Notes: generated by a model from the sequence alone, not told the origin. Positions 43,087 to 51,982 are shown, numbered from the stretch's first letter. The stretch is DNA of 64,000 nt from an uncultured Roseburia sp. (GCA_947567625.1 CANONN010000001.1:62001-126000); one strand, 5' to 3'. Translations and numbers: made by a program.

Positions 43087-43626
43087 ATGATAAGCATCCG
43101 GGAAGAACTGACACAGGAAAAGAAAAAGCAGAGGGAAAAAATCAGGGAATTCGAGCAGCTGCAATTATCCTATCAGGCATATGGCCTGCCGCCGCAGCTT
43201 GCCGGCTGGCTGGGATATTTGTACTGTGTCATTCTGGCGGCTTTCTTTCCGGCACAGACGTTTGTCGAGTACGACAACGGTATGTCGGCCGTCATCTATA
43301 TGATGTACCTATGGGTAACGTTTGGCACGCAATTGCACCTGATGCCATATATGCAGTTCAAGGAGCAGAAAAAAAACGTCTCCGTTCTGCAAAAAATCAA
43401 ATATCTCCCGGTCGATCTTGTGGAAGTAAAAATCGTGTGGATGGGTTATCTGCTGAACTATATCAAGAAAATCTTTTTGCTTGCACTGATCGCGCAGTTT
43501 TCCATATCACTTTTGCTCTATCATGAAATCACACGCTGGAATCTGCTGCACGTAGTTATCATCGCGGCGTCTCCCCTGCTTATCAACGGGTTGACCATCC
43601 TTTGCGCGCACTATCCCCGGAAATAA
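43087..43626 (+). CDS. Membrane protein of the GntR-linked ABC module (2)
   Basis: The 179-aa product starts MISIREELTQEKKKQREKIR (cytoplasmic, charged) and then has about four membrane helices (YLYCVILAAFFPAQTFVEY, MMYLWVTFGTQLHLMPYM, IFLLALIAQFSISLLLYHEI, VVIIAASPLLINGLTILCAH). AAAGGAG precedes the ATG. It is probably the permease for ATPase 2 and the last gene of the operon. No family is recognised. Confidence 0.75.
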   Translation: MISIREELTQEKKKQREKIREFEQLQLSYQAYGLPPQLAGWLGYLYCVILAAFFPAQTFVEYDNGMSAVIYMMYLWVTFGTQLHLMPYMQFKEQKKNVSVLQKIKYLPVDLVEVKIVWMGYLLNYIKKIFLLALIAQFSISLLLYHEITRWNLLHVVIIAASPLLINGLTILCAHYPRK

Positions 43627-43663
43627 CCCTGCCGCAACTTTCTCGAGTTTTTCTCATTTCTGA

Positions 43664-43692
43664 TTGTATTTATTTTTATATTATGTTATCAT
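43664..43692 (+). promoter_or_regulatory. Possible promoter for the degenerate HD-GYP gene
   Basis: TTGTAT (43664-43669) and TATCAT (43687-43692) are spaced by 17 bp, about 90 bp before the start codon. Confidence 0.45.
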
Positions 43693-43783
43693 AAATGGTA
43701 GATAAAAGTGCCCGAAGCAGGGCTGCGGATACGGCAGATATACAGGTTCCTGCCGCATCCGTATAATACGGAGGTGTTGCAAT

Positions 43784-45064
43784 ATGCAATTTGTGAAAAC
43801 AGCGGATTTATTGCCCGGCATGCGTCTGGCAAAACCAATCTATAATAAAATGGGCGTCTTGTTGTACGAGCGCGATACCAAGCTCACCATACAGGGTATC
43901 AACAGTATTGAGAATTTCGGTCTCATCGGCATCTTTATTTTGGAGCCGGCAGAGCCGCTGCCGCCGCTGTCCAAAGAAGATATCGAGTTCGAGCAGTTTC
44001 AAACCATCTATATGTTCAAGTTAAAAGAGAATATGGATGCGATTCAAAAGGGAAAGATACCCGAAACTTTGATGGAGCTCGTGGCGAATATTCAGTCCCG
44101 TTACGGCACCTTAGACCACAAAGTAAATTTTGTACAGACTCTGCGCAGTTCCGCAGATCTTGTCTATAAGCACTCCATCAGTGTGGCGATTCTCACCACT
44201 ATGATAGCAAAGCGCTTACATATCAAGCCTCTGGAAAGCTCCGCCCTCACCACTGCCGCACTCCTCTACAAATTTGGCTACCTGTATATTCCACAGGCAA
44301 TTCTCGACAAAGGAACCGATCTGGCACAGGGTGACCTCGATTTCGTGCAGTTGAACATGGAGCGCGGATATGAAGCTTTGCGTCCCGCGTTTGAAGAGTC
44401 CAATCTGCCCAAGCTTTCCCTGGAAATTATACAGCAGTCGATCTTCGCCAAAAGCAACAAGCAGACGATCAAGCCGCCCTCACACGGCATCAAGATCATG
44501 CTCGACGTCTTAAAAGTTTCGGAGCGTTTTGACCAGATGACCGCTATGAATATCGACAAACCTCCCGTCTCCGAGCTGTCCGCGATGGGCTATCTGCGTG
44601 CGCATCGCGCGCTGTATAATCCAAGAGTCGTCGGCGCTCTCGGCGAATGTATCAATATACTGCCGACCGGCGCTTGCGTCGATCTCTCTGACGGCGAAAA
44701 AGCCCTGGTTCTCGTGGACAACGCGGCAGATTTTTCCCATCCTATGGTATTAAAGTTTTCCGACAATAAGATCTACGATTTGAGCGACCCGGCAGTCGCG
44801 CAGAATCTGTGGGTGACGGATATCATGAAGACGATGGATAACCGCATCGCCATAGACGAAGAGACGCTCAAGCAGTTTAAGGGCGACAAATATATTATGA
44901 ACACCACAGCCCGTTTCCAGAAAAAGAAATTGGAGCTGGCTTCCAAAGAGTTAAAAAAGCCAAAACCCGCGGCAACTACCGCCGCAGCGCCGGCGCCCAA
45001 CGTGGCACCGACCGGGTCTGCTTCCGCGGCAAACGCCCCCGCAAAACGCATGAAGCTGCGATAG
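43784..45064 (+). CDS. Degenerate HD-GYP domain protein (probably inactive phosphodiesterase)
   Basis: The 426-aa protein has an N-terminal domain (about 1-60, VKTADLLPGMRLAKPIYNKM) shared with HD-GYP proteins. A helical HD fold follows: YKHSISVAILTTMIAKRL keeps H130. The metal-binding HD pair is replaced (LLYKFGYLYIP where active enzymes have LLHDIGKLxIP), and the HHExxDGxGYP motif is missing. Cyclic-di-GMP hydrolysis is therefore unlikely, and a binding or scaffold role is plausible. The C-terminus (about 388-426) is an Ala/Pro-rich tail ending in basic residues. GGAGG precedes the ATG. Confidence 0.8.
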   Translation: MQFVKTADLLPGMRLAKPIYNKMGVLLYERDTKLTIQGINSIENFGLIGIFILEPAEPLPPLSKEDIEFEQFQTIYMFKLKENMDAIQKGKIPETLMELVANIQSRYGTLDHKVNFVQTLRSSADLVYKHSISVAILTTMIAKRLHIKPLESSALTTAALLYKFGYLYIPQAILDKGTDLAQGDLDFVQLNMERGYEALRPAFEESNLPKLSLEIIQQSIFAKSNKQTIKPPSHGIKIMLDVLKVSERFDQMTAMNIDKPPVSELSAMGYLRAHRALYNPRVVGALGECINILPTGACVDLSDGEKALVLVDNAADFSHPMVLKFSDNKIYDLSDPAVAQNLWVTDIMKTMDNRIAIDEETLKQFKGDKYIMNTTARFQKKKLELASKELKKPKPAATTAAAPAPNVAPTGSASAANAPAKRMKLR

Positions 45065-45160
45065 CTTTATCGCGGATACCAATCGAGTAGGGAAGAGCCA
45101 ACTTCCCCCACTCGCCGCGCGCCGCATAGCGGTATGTTTCCGCTGCACGGGGTTGTGAAT

Positions 45161-45206
45161 AAAACGGCAGGATATCATGTAAATGATGTCCTGCCGCGTT
45201 TTTCTT
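45161..45206. terminator. Terminator between the HD-GYP-like gene and the convergent response regulator
   Basis: AAACGGCAGGATATCAT pairs with ATGATGTCCTGCCGCGTTT (one bulge), followed by TTTCTTTT on the plus strand and preceded by A's that give a U-tract on the other strand. Confidence 0.8.
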
Positions 45207-45267
45207 TTACAATTCCCGTCATGGCGCAAGAGGCGGCATTGCCGCCTTTGGCCGCTTAAAATTCTTC

Positions 45268-45957
45268 TCACACTTTAAAACGATATCCCACGCCCCAGAT
45301 TGTCTCTATATACTGCGGCTTATTGGTATTCATCTCGATCTTCTCACGAATCTTCTTAATGTGCACCGTGACCGTGGCGATATCTCCCACCGACTCCATA
45401 TCCCATATTTCCCGAAACAGTTCTTCCTTGGTAAACACATGATTGGAATTTTCCGCGAGGAACGTCAACAAATCAAACTCTTTGGTGGTAAACTGTTTCT
45501 CCTCGCCGTTAATCCAGACGCGCCGCGCGGTCTTGTCTATGCGGATTCCCCGTATCTCCACCATGTCATTCTCCGGCGTATTGCTCGCGATCAAACGCTC
45601 GTAGCGGGCGAGATGCGCTTTGACGCGCGCTACCATCTCGCTGGGCGAAAACGGCTTGGTGATGTAATCGTCCGCGCCTAGTCCCAGGCCCCTGATCTTG
45701 TCAATATCATCTTTTTTGGCGGAAACCATCAAAATCGGGGTGTTTTTTTCTTCCCTGATCTGCCGGCAGATTTCAAAACCGTCGATGCCCGGCAGCATCA
45801 GATCGAGAATAAACATGTCAAAATCCTCCTCCAACGCGCGCTTTAACCCCACGAGACCGTCATTCTCGATCTCCACCTCAAAACCGCTCAATTCGAGATA
45901 GTCCTTTTCCAGATCTGCAATTGCAACCTCATCCTCAACAATCAATACCTTGCTCAT
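45268..45957 (-). CDS. OmpR-family response regulator
   Basis: The 229-aa product has a receiver domain with E8/D9, phospho-acceptor D52 in MFILDLMLPGIDG and K101 in DYITKPF. A winged helix (about 130-228) ends IETIWGVGYRFKV. AGGAGG lies 7 nt before the ATG. Its start overlaps the kinase gene by 23 bp, so it is coupled to it. The organisation resembles VanR/WalR-like regulators; targets are unknown. Confidence 0.93.
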   Translation of the reverse strand: MSKVLIVEDEVAIADLEKDYLELSGFEVEIENDGLVGLKRALEEDFDMFILDLMLPGIDGFEICRQIREEKNTPILMVSAKKDDIDKIRGLGLGADDYITKPFSPSEMVARVKAHLARYERLIASNTPENDMVEIRGIRIDKTARRVWINGEEKQFTTKEFDLLTFLAENSNHVFTKEELFREIWDMESVGDIATVTVHIKKIREKIEMNTNKPQYIETIWGVGYRFKV

Positions 45958-47065
45958 TGATAACCTCCTGATATTTTCTGATCACAAAATACATCACGGT
46001 GCCGATCGACTCTTTGCTGGTGGCCCAGATCTTACCGCCGTGATCTTCTATAATTTTCTTTACAATGGAAAGACCGATACCGCTTCCGCCGGTGGCGGAA
46101 TTGCGTGCGGCGTCCGCCCGGTAAAACCGCTCGAAAATATAGGGCAGGTCCTGCGCTGCGATACCGCTCCCGTTATCCTCAAGCTCCACCTGGATAAAAT
46201 CGCCCACGTCCTTGATGCGGATATTGATAAACCCGCTCTGCTTGTTCAGATACTTGATGGAGTTGCCGATGATATTGTGAATCACCCGCCGAAGCTGTTC
46301 CGGGTCCGCGATGATCTGCACCTGATCGTCGACATAATTATAGTATCCAAGCCCAATGTTTTTGGACTCAAGGTCAAGACCGATCTCCTCCACGCAGTCG
46401 TTAAAATACTCGGAAACGTTGATGCGCGCGAAATTGTACGGAATCCGGTTGGTGTCGATCTTCGCGTAAAGCGTCAATTCGTTGATTAACGTATCCATCT
46501 CATTGGCCTTGTTATAGATCGTGCGGATATACTTTTCCTGCTTTTCCGGTGTGTCCGCCACACCGTCGATCAATCCTTCCGCATACCCTTTGAGCGCGGT
46601 GATCGGCGTCTTGAGATCGTGCGCGATATTGTTGATCAGCGCTTTATTTTCCCATTCGCCGGATATCTTTTCCTCGGCGCTCTCCTTCAGCCGCTGCCGC
46701 ATTTCCTCGAAACTGCGGCACAGCTCGCCGATCTCATCCTCACTGTCCACCTCGAGCGTAAAGTCAAGGTTGCCCTCTTTTATGTTCTGCGCCGCGACCT
46801 GCAACTTTTTGATCGGATTGAGCAGGCTCGTGTAAATCCATACGGAGAGCATACATGCCGTCAGCAGCAAAATCACCACAACCGCAATCAGCACATCCAT
46901 CAGCAAATACTTGAACTCCGGCACATTTCTCTCCAATATGCCGTATGTCTGCTGAATCGTGCGCACCTGAATCTTAAAAAAAAACGTGAGCACAAGCATG
47001 GCGAGCAATATCGGCGCAAAGATACTGATACAAAATGATATGAGGAGCTTATTTCTAAATTTCAT
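45935..47065 (-). CDS. Sensor histidine kinase (HAMP-HisKA-HATPase)
   Basis: The start at 47065 (MKFRNKLLISFCISIFAPIL) has AGAGG 7 nt upstream. The 376-aa protein has TM1 at about 8-30, a very short (~20 residue) external loop and TM2 at about 55-78. HAMP (about 80-132) is followed by the H-box NNIAHDLKTPITALKG with H149 and an ATPase domain with IIGNSIKYL, ELEDNGSGI, FERFYRAD and GGSGIGLSIVKKI. The small sensor loop suggests an intramembrane-sensing kinase, typically for envelope stress. A TATAAT at 47180-47185 (minus) may be its -10. Confidence 0.92.
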   Translation of the reverse strand: MKFRNKLLISFCISIFAPILLAMLVLTFFFKIQVRTIQQTYGILERNVPEFKYLLMDVLIAVVVILLLTACMLSVWIYTSLLNPIKKLQVAAQNIKEGNLDFTLEVDSEDEIGELCRSFEEMRQRLKESAEEKISGEWENKALINNIAHDLKTPITALKGYAEGLIDGVADTPEKQEKYIRTIYNKANEMDTLINELTLYAKIDTNRIPYNFARINVSEYFNDCVEEIGLDLESKNIGLGYYNYVDDQVQIIADPEQLRRVIHNIIGNSIKYLNKQSGFINIRIKDVGDFIQVELEDNGSGIAAQDLPYIFERFYRADAARNSATGGSGIGLSIVKKIIEDHGGKIWATSKESIGTVMYFVIRKYQEVINEQGIDC

Positions 47066-47236
47066 AATAATACCTCTCGTCCGCTCCCGCAGGCGCCAAT
47101 GCAAAAATAGCCGAACCATCCCGCACAAAATCCGCCCTTTCCAAAAGAAATAGGAGCCGCACAATCTGTGACAACTCCTATTATACCACGAAAGGCGCCA
47201 AAACCTATGCCTTTTCCATAAAATAATCTAAAGTTT

Positions 47237-48424
47237 TTATAAATACTTTTTGAGGCTGTCCGCCTTATCGACCGCCTCCCACGGAAGCTCTAAGTCGGTG
47301 CGGCCAAAGTGCCCGTAAGCCGCCGTCTGCTTGTAGATCGGTCTGCGCAAATCGAGCATCTTGATGATACCTGCCGGTCTCAAATCAAAATTCTCACGGA
47401 TGATATCGACAAGCTTTTCGTCGGAAAGCTTGCCGGTGCCGAATGTATCCACCATCACGGAGGTAGGCTGCGCCACGCCGATGGCATAGGACAGCTGAAT
47501 CTCACACTTGTCCGCCAGCCCGGCCGCCACTATGTTTTTCGCCACATAACGCGCCGCATAAGCCGCGGAGCGGTCAACCTTCGTACAGTCCTTTCCCGAA
47601 AAAGCGCCGCCGCCATGGCGCGCATATCCGCCGTAAGTGTCAACGATAATTTTTCTTCCGGTCAGTCCCGCGTCTCCGTGCGGCCCGCCGATGACGAAAC
47701 GGCCGGTCGGATTGATAAAGAACTTGGTGTCCGCGTCGACCATTTCTCCCGGTAAAATGGGATCAAACACATACTTTTTAATGTCGGCGTGAATCTGCTC
47801 CTGTGTGACGTCCGGGTCGTGCTGCGTCGAACAAACGACCGCTTCCAGGCGCACCGGTTTATCGTTTTCATCGTACTCCACCGATACCTGCGTCTTGCCG
47901 TCCGGGCGCAGATAAGCCAATGTGCCGTCTTTTCTGACCTTCGTCAGCTGCAATGCCAGCTTATGTGCCAGAGAAATCGGGTACGGCATATACTCCGCCG
48001 TCTCATTGGTGGCATAACCAAACATCATGCCCTGGTCTCCGGCGCCGATCGCCTCGATCTGCTCGTCGGTCATCTTATTCTCTCTCGCCTCAAGCGCCTT
48101 GTCCACTCCCATGGCGATATCCGGCGACTGCTGATCGAGCGCCACCAACACGGCACAGGTATTGCCGTCGAAGCCGGTCTTTGCGTCGTCGTAGCCGATT
48201 TCATTTACGGTCTGTCTCACGAGCGCCGGAATATCCAGCTGTGCTTTCGTCGTAATCTCCCCCGTCACCAGTACAAATCCGGTGCAGCTCGCCGTCTCGC
48301 AGGCAACCCGGCTCATCGGGTCCGCCGCCATGCAGGCATCCAAGATCGCATCCGACACTGCGTCGCAGACTTTGTCGGGATGTCCTTCTGTCACTGATTC
48401 CGATGTAAATAATCTTTTTTCCAT
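47237..48424 (-). CDS. metK: S-adenosylmethionine synthetase
   Basis: The 395-aa enzyme makes SAM from methionine and ATP. Signatures include [16 protein letters not shown] with the catalytic His, [48 protein letters not shown] and [20 protein letters not shown]. It is preceded by a ~480-nt leader with a SAM-I riboswitch and three further hairpins, so its product feeds back on its own transcription. Confidence 0.97.
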   Translation of the reverse strand: MEKRLFTSESVTEGHPDKVCDAVSDAILDACMAADPMSRVACETASCTGFVLVTGEITTKAQLDIPALVRQTVNEIGYDDAKTGFDGNTCAVLVALDQQSPDIAMGVDKALEARENKMTDEQIEAIGAGDQGMMFGYATNETAEYMPYPISLAHKLALQLTKVRKDGTLAYLRPDGKTQVSVEYDENDKPVRLEAVVCSTQHDPDVTQEQIHADIKKYVFDPILPGEMVDADTKFFINPTGRFVIGGPHGDAGLTGRKIIVDTYGGYARHGGGAFSGKDCTKVDRSAAYAARYVAKNIVAAGLADKCEIQLSYAIGVAQPTSVMVDTFGTGKLSDEKLVDIIRENFDLRPAGIIKMLDLRRPIYKQTAAYGHFGRTDLELPWEAVDKADSLKKYL

Positions 48425-48605
48425 TTGTAATCTCCATTTCTACGTTATCGTCAGGTCTCTCCTCTGCACCCGATAACGTGCGGCTGCAGGGTACCGGGCA
48501 CTCCTCCCGGTATCGGTCGCAGATTTTCTTATTAAGAAAGGTTCCCTTTCATCTGGAAAAGCCCCCTTCTTAACGCCGCGGCGCTGCAAGGTCCCTCCAA
48601 AATGA
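48425..48605 (-). other. Structured leader segment between the SAM riboswitch terminator and metK
   Basis: The ~180-nt transcript segment contains three strong stems. The first has TTAAGAAGG with CCTTTCTTAA arms (48513-48575 region). The second is GATACCGGGAGGAGTGCCCGGTACC-like, with GTACCGGG/CCCGGTAT arms (48495-48515). The third, ACGTTATCG with CGATAACGT, encloses a purine-rich loop and ends ~13 nt before the metK start. None has a T-run. I do not recognise it as a described riboswitch. Confidence 0.55.
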
Positions 48606-48608
48606 AAT

Positions 48609-48641
48609 GAAAAAATCCACTTGCGAATAACAAGTGGACGG
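48609..48641 (-). terminator. Expression-platform terminator of the metK SAM-I riboswitch
   Basis: On the minus strand TCCACTTG pairs with CAAGTGGA around TTATTCG and is followed by TTTTTTC. It lies ~30 nt after the closing P1 strand of the aptamer, as expected for transcription control. Confidence 0.85.
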
Positions 48642-48669
48642 ATAGATATACTCTGTATACATTTACCAA

Positions 48670-48812
48670 ATCCTCTTATTGTTCAAACATCCATGCTCTT
48701 TACCAAAGTAAAAAAGCATCTACAGACTGCTCGCTCAGGTTGGCACCTTCCATACGGGGTTGCCGTGACTTCACAGATCCTTTGTATCTCCATCACCTCT
48801 GAATAAGAAAAT
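48670..48812 (-). ncRNA. SAM-I (S-box) riboswitch upstream of metK
   Basis: On the minus strand the aptamer opens with CTTATTCAGAGGTGATGGAG and has the core GTGAAGTCACGGCAACC, then GGTGCCAACCTGAGCGAGCA. It closes with AATAAGAGG, whose AATAAGA pairs with the opening TCTTATT (P1). These are the conserved S-box segments in the right order. With SAM bound, P1 forms and the downstream terminator stops transcription, lowering metK expression. Confidence 0.9.
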
Positions 48813-48842
48813 TCTGTTCGCTATGCAATTGTCTACAAACAG

Positions 48843-48871
48843 ACATTACACCCAAACGGCAATTCTGTCAA
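48843..48871 (-). promoter_or_regulatory. Sigma-A promoter of metK
   Basis: On the minus strand TTGACA (48866-48871) and TAATGT (48843-48848) are 17 bp apart. It lies ~30 bp upstream of the riboswitch and back-to-back with the HD-GYP promoter. Confidence 0.85.
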
Positions 48872-48879
48872 GCTTTTTA

Positions 48880-48908
48880 TTGACTTTTATTTTGCATCGT
48901 TCTATAAT
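48880..48908 (+). promoter_or_regulatory. Sigma-A promoter of the HD-GYP gene
   Basis: TTGACT (48880-48885) and TATAAT (48903-48908) are 17 bp apart. Its -35 box is only 8 bp from the -35 box of the divergent metK promoter. Confidence 0.85.
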
Positions 48909-48953
48909 ATACATTGGTAAATCTGATTGCATTTTAGAAAGAGGATGTCTAAT

Positions 48954-50045
48954 ATGAGAACAGTGAACACAAATGAATTAAGTATAGGCATGATAACTGC
49001 CGCGGACATTTTGTCGGAGACCGGACAGCAGATCATCGATAAGGGAACGGTATTGACAAAACGCCTGATCATGCGTCTGACCTTTTACAAAATCCCGTCT
49101 ATTCCGGTGGAGGATGAACAGGTGGAAGGGCAGGTACTGACAGCACCCGAAACAAAAACCGTCAATGCCTCCTACTCTCAAAAGTTAAAATCTTCTCAAG
49201 AATTCCAGTCCTTTCAGATCGACCATTCTCTTTTGTTAGCCGCCATCAAAGACAATCTGGAGGATTTTGTCAACAAAGGCACCCCCATAGATACAGATAC
49301 CCTGTTACAGCAGACCGTTACGCTGTATGAGTCCTGCAGCACTTCGCTGGAATTATTCGATATGCTGCACAATATGCGCTCCTCCAATGATACCGTGTAC
49401 AATCATTCCCTGAATGTGGCACTGATCAGCCGCCGTTTAGGCCGCTGGCTGAAACTGGACGAAACGACACAGGATACGATCACACTCGCAGGGCTTCTCC
49501 ACGATATCGGCAAATTAAAGATTCCCGAGGAAATCTTAAACAAACCCGGCAAATACACCGACGAAGAGTTTGAATTAATCAAAAACCATCCGAAGATGGG
49601 CTATGACCTGCTTGAACCGCTCGCCTTGGACAGCCACATCAAAAAGGCTGCCCTCGCGCATCATGAGCGCTGTGACGGTTCCGGCTATCCTATGGGACTC
49701 TCGCAGGAGTACACCGACGATTGCGCCCTCTTGATCGCGATCGCGGACGTCTACGACGCCATGACCGCCGCCAGGCCGCACCGCCCGCCGCTCTGTCCGT
49801 TTCAGGTGATCTCCAATTTTGAACAGGACGGCCTACAGAAATATAAGCCCAAATACATACTCACATTCTTACAGCATATGGCGAGCATGTATCAGAATAA
49901 CCGCGTATTGCTGAGCGACGGCCGCAGCGCCAACATTGTAATGCTCAATCAAAACTGTCTGTCCAAACCGATTATACAGTTTGACGACAGCAGCTGCCTC
50001 GATTTGTCTACACAGCCCGAGCTTTCCATTCAGGCGGTATTATAA
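48954..50045 (+). CDS. HD-GYP domain phosphodiesterase (cyclic-di-GMP specific, predicted)
   Basis: The start at 48954 (MRTVNTNELSIG) has GAGG upstream; ATGs at 48927 and 48945 are less well placed. The 363-aa protein has an N-terminal ~60-residue domain, a linker and a full HD-GYP domain (about 135-290). It shows H151 in YNHSLNVA, HDIGK at 183-187, KIPEEILNKPG, and HHERCDGSGYP at 236-246. DVYDAMTA follows as metal ligand. It should hydrolyse cyclic-di-GMP or a related dinucleotide in the cytosol. It is the active counterpart of the degenerate protein at 43784. Confidence 0.92.
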   Translation: MRTVNTNELSIGMITAADILSETGQQIIDKGTVLTKRLIMRLTFYKIPSIPVEDEQVEGQVLTAPETKTVNASYSQKLKSSQEFQSFQIDHSLLLAAIKDNLEDFVNKGTPIDTDTLLQQTVTLYESCSTSLELFDMLHNMRSSNDTVYNHSLNVALISRRLGRWLKLDETTQDTITLAGLLHDIGKLKIPEEILNKPGKYTDEEFELIKNHPKMGYDLLEPLALDSHIKKAALAHHERCDGSGYPMGLSQEYTDDCALLIAIADVYDAMTAARPHRPPLCPFQVISNFEQDGLQKYKPKYILTFLQHMASMYQNNRVLLSDGRSANIVMLNQNCLSKPIIQFDDSSCLDLSTQPELSIQAVL

Positions 50046-50102
50046 AAACAAACTTTACACAACTTCCAAGGCTTTAAGCAGCTTGCACGGCAAGTTTTTT
50101 AT

Positions 50103-50147
50103 AAAGCGGTACGTTGGCGTGACAGCCAGTGTACCGCTTTTGTTTTG
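50103..50147 (+). terminator. Terminator of the HD-GYP gene
   Basis: AAAGCGGTAC and GTACCGCTTT form a 10-bp stem extended by TGGC/GCCA inside, followed by TGTTTTG. Confidence 0.75.
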
Positions 50148-50174
50148 CACCATATCATGAAACTATCAGCGAAA

Positions 50175-50609
50175 ACGCACAGGGCGCGGTCATACAAAAC
50201 GGCCTGATCGACTATGGCGGCGGTTTTTCGGAAACAGGCAGACCAAATGAACTTTGGAGTTTTGGGGAAGAAGTTTATTCTATATTAAAGAAATATCTCG
50301 ATATCAGACTCCGCATGAAAGAATATATAAAATCAGTGATGGATGAGGCAAGCGCAAACGGCTCGCCGGTCATCCGCACGATGTTTTATGAGTTTCCAGA
50401 AGATGAAGCCTGCTGGAATATAGACGACCAGTATATGTTCGGCCCCAAATATCTGGTGGCGCCGGTGATGTATCAGGGCATGACACAGTCTCATATATTT
50501 GCCGCGTGGCAGTTGGCGTAACATTCACAGCGGGGAACGCATCGAGGACGCGCAGCACATCACGGCCGCCGCCCCGCTCGACGTAATACCGGTCTATGAG
50601 AAGCAGTAA
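50175..50609 (+). pseudogene. C-terminal remnant of a GH31 alpha-glycosidase, frameshifted
   Basis: The first part encodes TGRPNELWSFGEEVYSILKK, RMKEYIKSVMDEASANGSPV and RTMFYEFPEDEACW, then DDQYMFGPKYLVAPVMYQGM. This is typical of the end of the (beta/alpha)8 barrel of YicI-like GH31 enzymes. After GMTQS the homology continues in the next frame (IYLPRGSWRNIHSGERIEDA, then APLDVIPVYEKQ and TAA 50607-50609), so a frameshift lies near 50488-50495. The catalytic two-thirds of the gene are missing. It sits directly behind a terminator without promoter or start codon. Confidence 0.8.
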
Positions 50610-50680
50610 AACATCATCAGCTGCCGAATTTGCATACGGTCAGGCAATTGCGCCGTATGCAGACGGCAGCTGATATGGTT
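50608..50680 (-). terminator. Long hairpin after murA
   Basis: CATATCAGCTGCCGTCTGCATACGG-like and CCGTATGCAAATTCGGCAGCTGATG-like arms pair imperfectly and are followed on the minus strand by GTTTTAC. The T-run is weak. It may act as terminator for murA. Confidence 0.5.
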
Positions 50681-50689
50681 CCCTATTGT

Positions 50690-51982
50690 TTAGGACACTT
50701 TCAGTGTAAATTTCTGTATCTCTTTTTCCGTCGAGACCTTCTCGATCAGAGCGCCAAGCCCAGCCAGCTTGTGCTCAAACTCCTCATAGCCGCGCTCTAT
50801 ATAATAGATATCATCGACCACGGTGATTCCCTCCGCCGCCAGCCCGGCGATCACCAGAGCTGCGCCCGCGCGCAGATCGGGCGCGTTGACTCTCGCCCCG
50901 GTATAATTCTTGATGCCGTCAATGATGGCAATGTTGCTCTCCACCTTGATACTCGCGCCCATGCGCGTCAGCTCATCCACATACTTAAAGCGGTTCTCAA
51001 AAATACTCTCGGTCACGGTGCTGGTGCCGCGCGCCAAGCCTAACACCACCGCCATCTGCGGCTGCATATCCGTCGGGAATCCCGGATAAGGCAGCGTCGT
51101 CACCTGCGTATGGCGCAGCCTGCGGGCAGATACCACGCGCACGGCGTCATCAAACTCCTCGACCTCACAGCCGATCTCAAGCAGCTTGGCGCTGATGGAC
51201 TCCAGATGCTTGGGGATCACATTTTTCACCATGATATCCCCTTTCGTGGCCGCCGCAGCCATCATGAAGGTCCCGGCCTCGATCTGATCGGGAATAATGG
51301 AATACTCTGTCTTGTGCAGACGTTCCACTCCGACAATGCGTATCACATCGGTGCCCGCGCCGCGGATATTGGCTCCCATGCTGTTTAAGAAATTGGCCAC
51401 GTCAACCACATGCGGCTCTTTGGCGGCATTTTCAATGATCGTCTTGCCCTCCGCCTTGGCGGCAGCCATCATGATATTGATCGTCGCACCAACGGAAATC
51501 TTATCGAGATAGATATGCGTTCCCACCAGCCGCTCCGCGGAGGCGATCACAAGCCCATGGCGGATATCGACCGTAGCGCCCAGCGCCTGAAAGCCTTTGA
51601 GATGGAGATTGATCGGCCTGCTGCCGATATTACAGCCGCCCGGCAGTGCAACCTCCGCCTTTTTATATTTTCCCAGAAGCGCCCCGATCAGATAATAGGA
51701 AGCGCGGATTTTGCGTATATACTCATTGTCTACATTGAAATCACGAATAAACGAGCCATTCATCTTTACCGTATGGGCATCCACACGTTCCACCATGGCT
51801 CCGATTTCCTGTATTGCGTTTAACAGTACATTAATGTCCCGCACATTGGGAATATTTTCAATCGTAACAGTCTCATCCGTCATCACGGCAGCGGATAATA
51901 TCGCCAGCGCCGCATTTTTTGCACCGCCGATCTCCACTTCTCCCACCAACGGATTGCCACCTTTAACCACATACTGTTCCAT
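50690..51982 (-). CDS. murA: UDP-N-acetylglucosamine 1-carboxyvinyltransferase
   Basis: The 430-aa enzyme adds enolpyruvate to UDP-GlcNAc, the first committed step of peptidoglycan synthesis. It has K22/N23 in GGAKNAAL and the catalytic C117 in LPGGCNIGSRP, the residue attacked by fosfomycin. PYPGFPTDMQPQMAV and YEEFEHKLAGLGALI are also present. Length is normal. The ribosome-binding site is weak. It is not in an operon with the other mur gene at the window's end. Confidence 0.96.
   Translation of the reverse strand: MEQYVVKGGNPLVGEVEIGGAKNAALAILSAAVMTDETVTIENIPNVRDINVLLNAIQEIGAMVERVDAHTVKMNGSFIRDFNVDNEYIRKIRASYYLIGALLGKYKKAEVALPGGCNIGSRPINLHLKGFQALGATVDIRHGLVIASAERLVGTHIYLDKISVGATINIMMAAAKAEGKTIIENAAKEPHVVDVANFLNSMGANIRGAGTDVIRIVGVERLHKTEYSIIPDQIEAGTFMMAAAATKGDIMVKNVIPKHLESISAKLLEIGCEVEEFDDAVRVVSARRLRHTQVTTLPYPGFPTDMQPQMAVVLGLARGTSTVTESIFENRFKYVDELTRMGASIKVESNIAIIDGIKNYTGARVNAPDLRAGAALVIAGLAAEGITVVDDIYYIERGYEEFEHKLAGLGALIEKVSTEKEIQKFTLKVS

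Noticed and set aside
48480-48600. A second riboswitch of known class (SAM-II, SMK, T-box) before metK
   Set aside because: I could not find the conserved core of any of these. I report it only as an unclassified structured leader.
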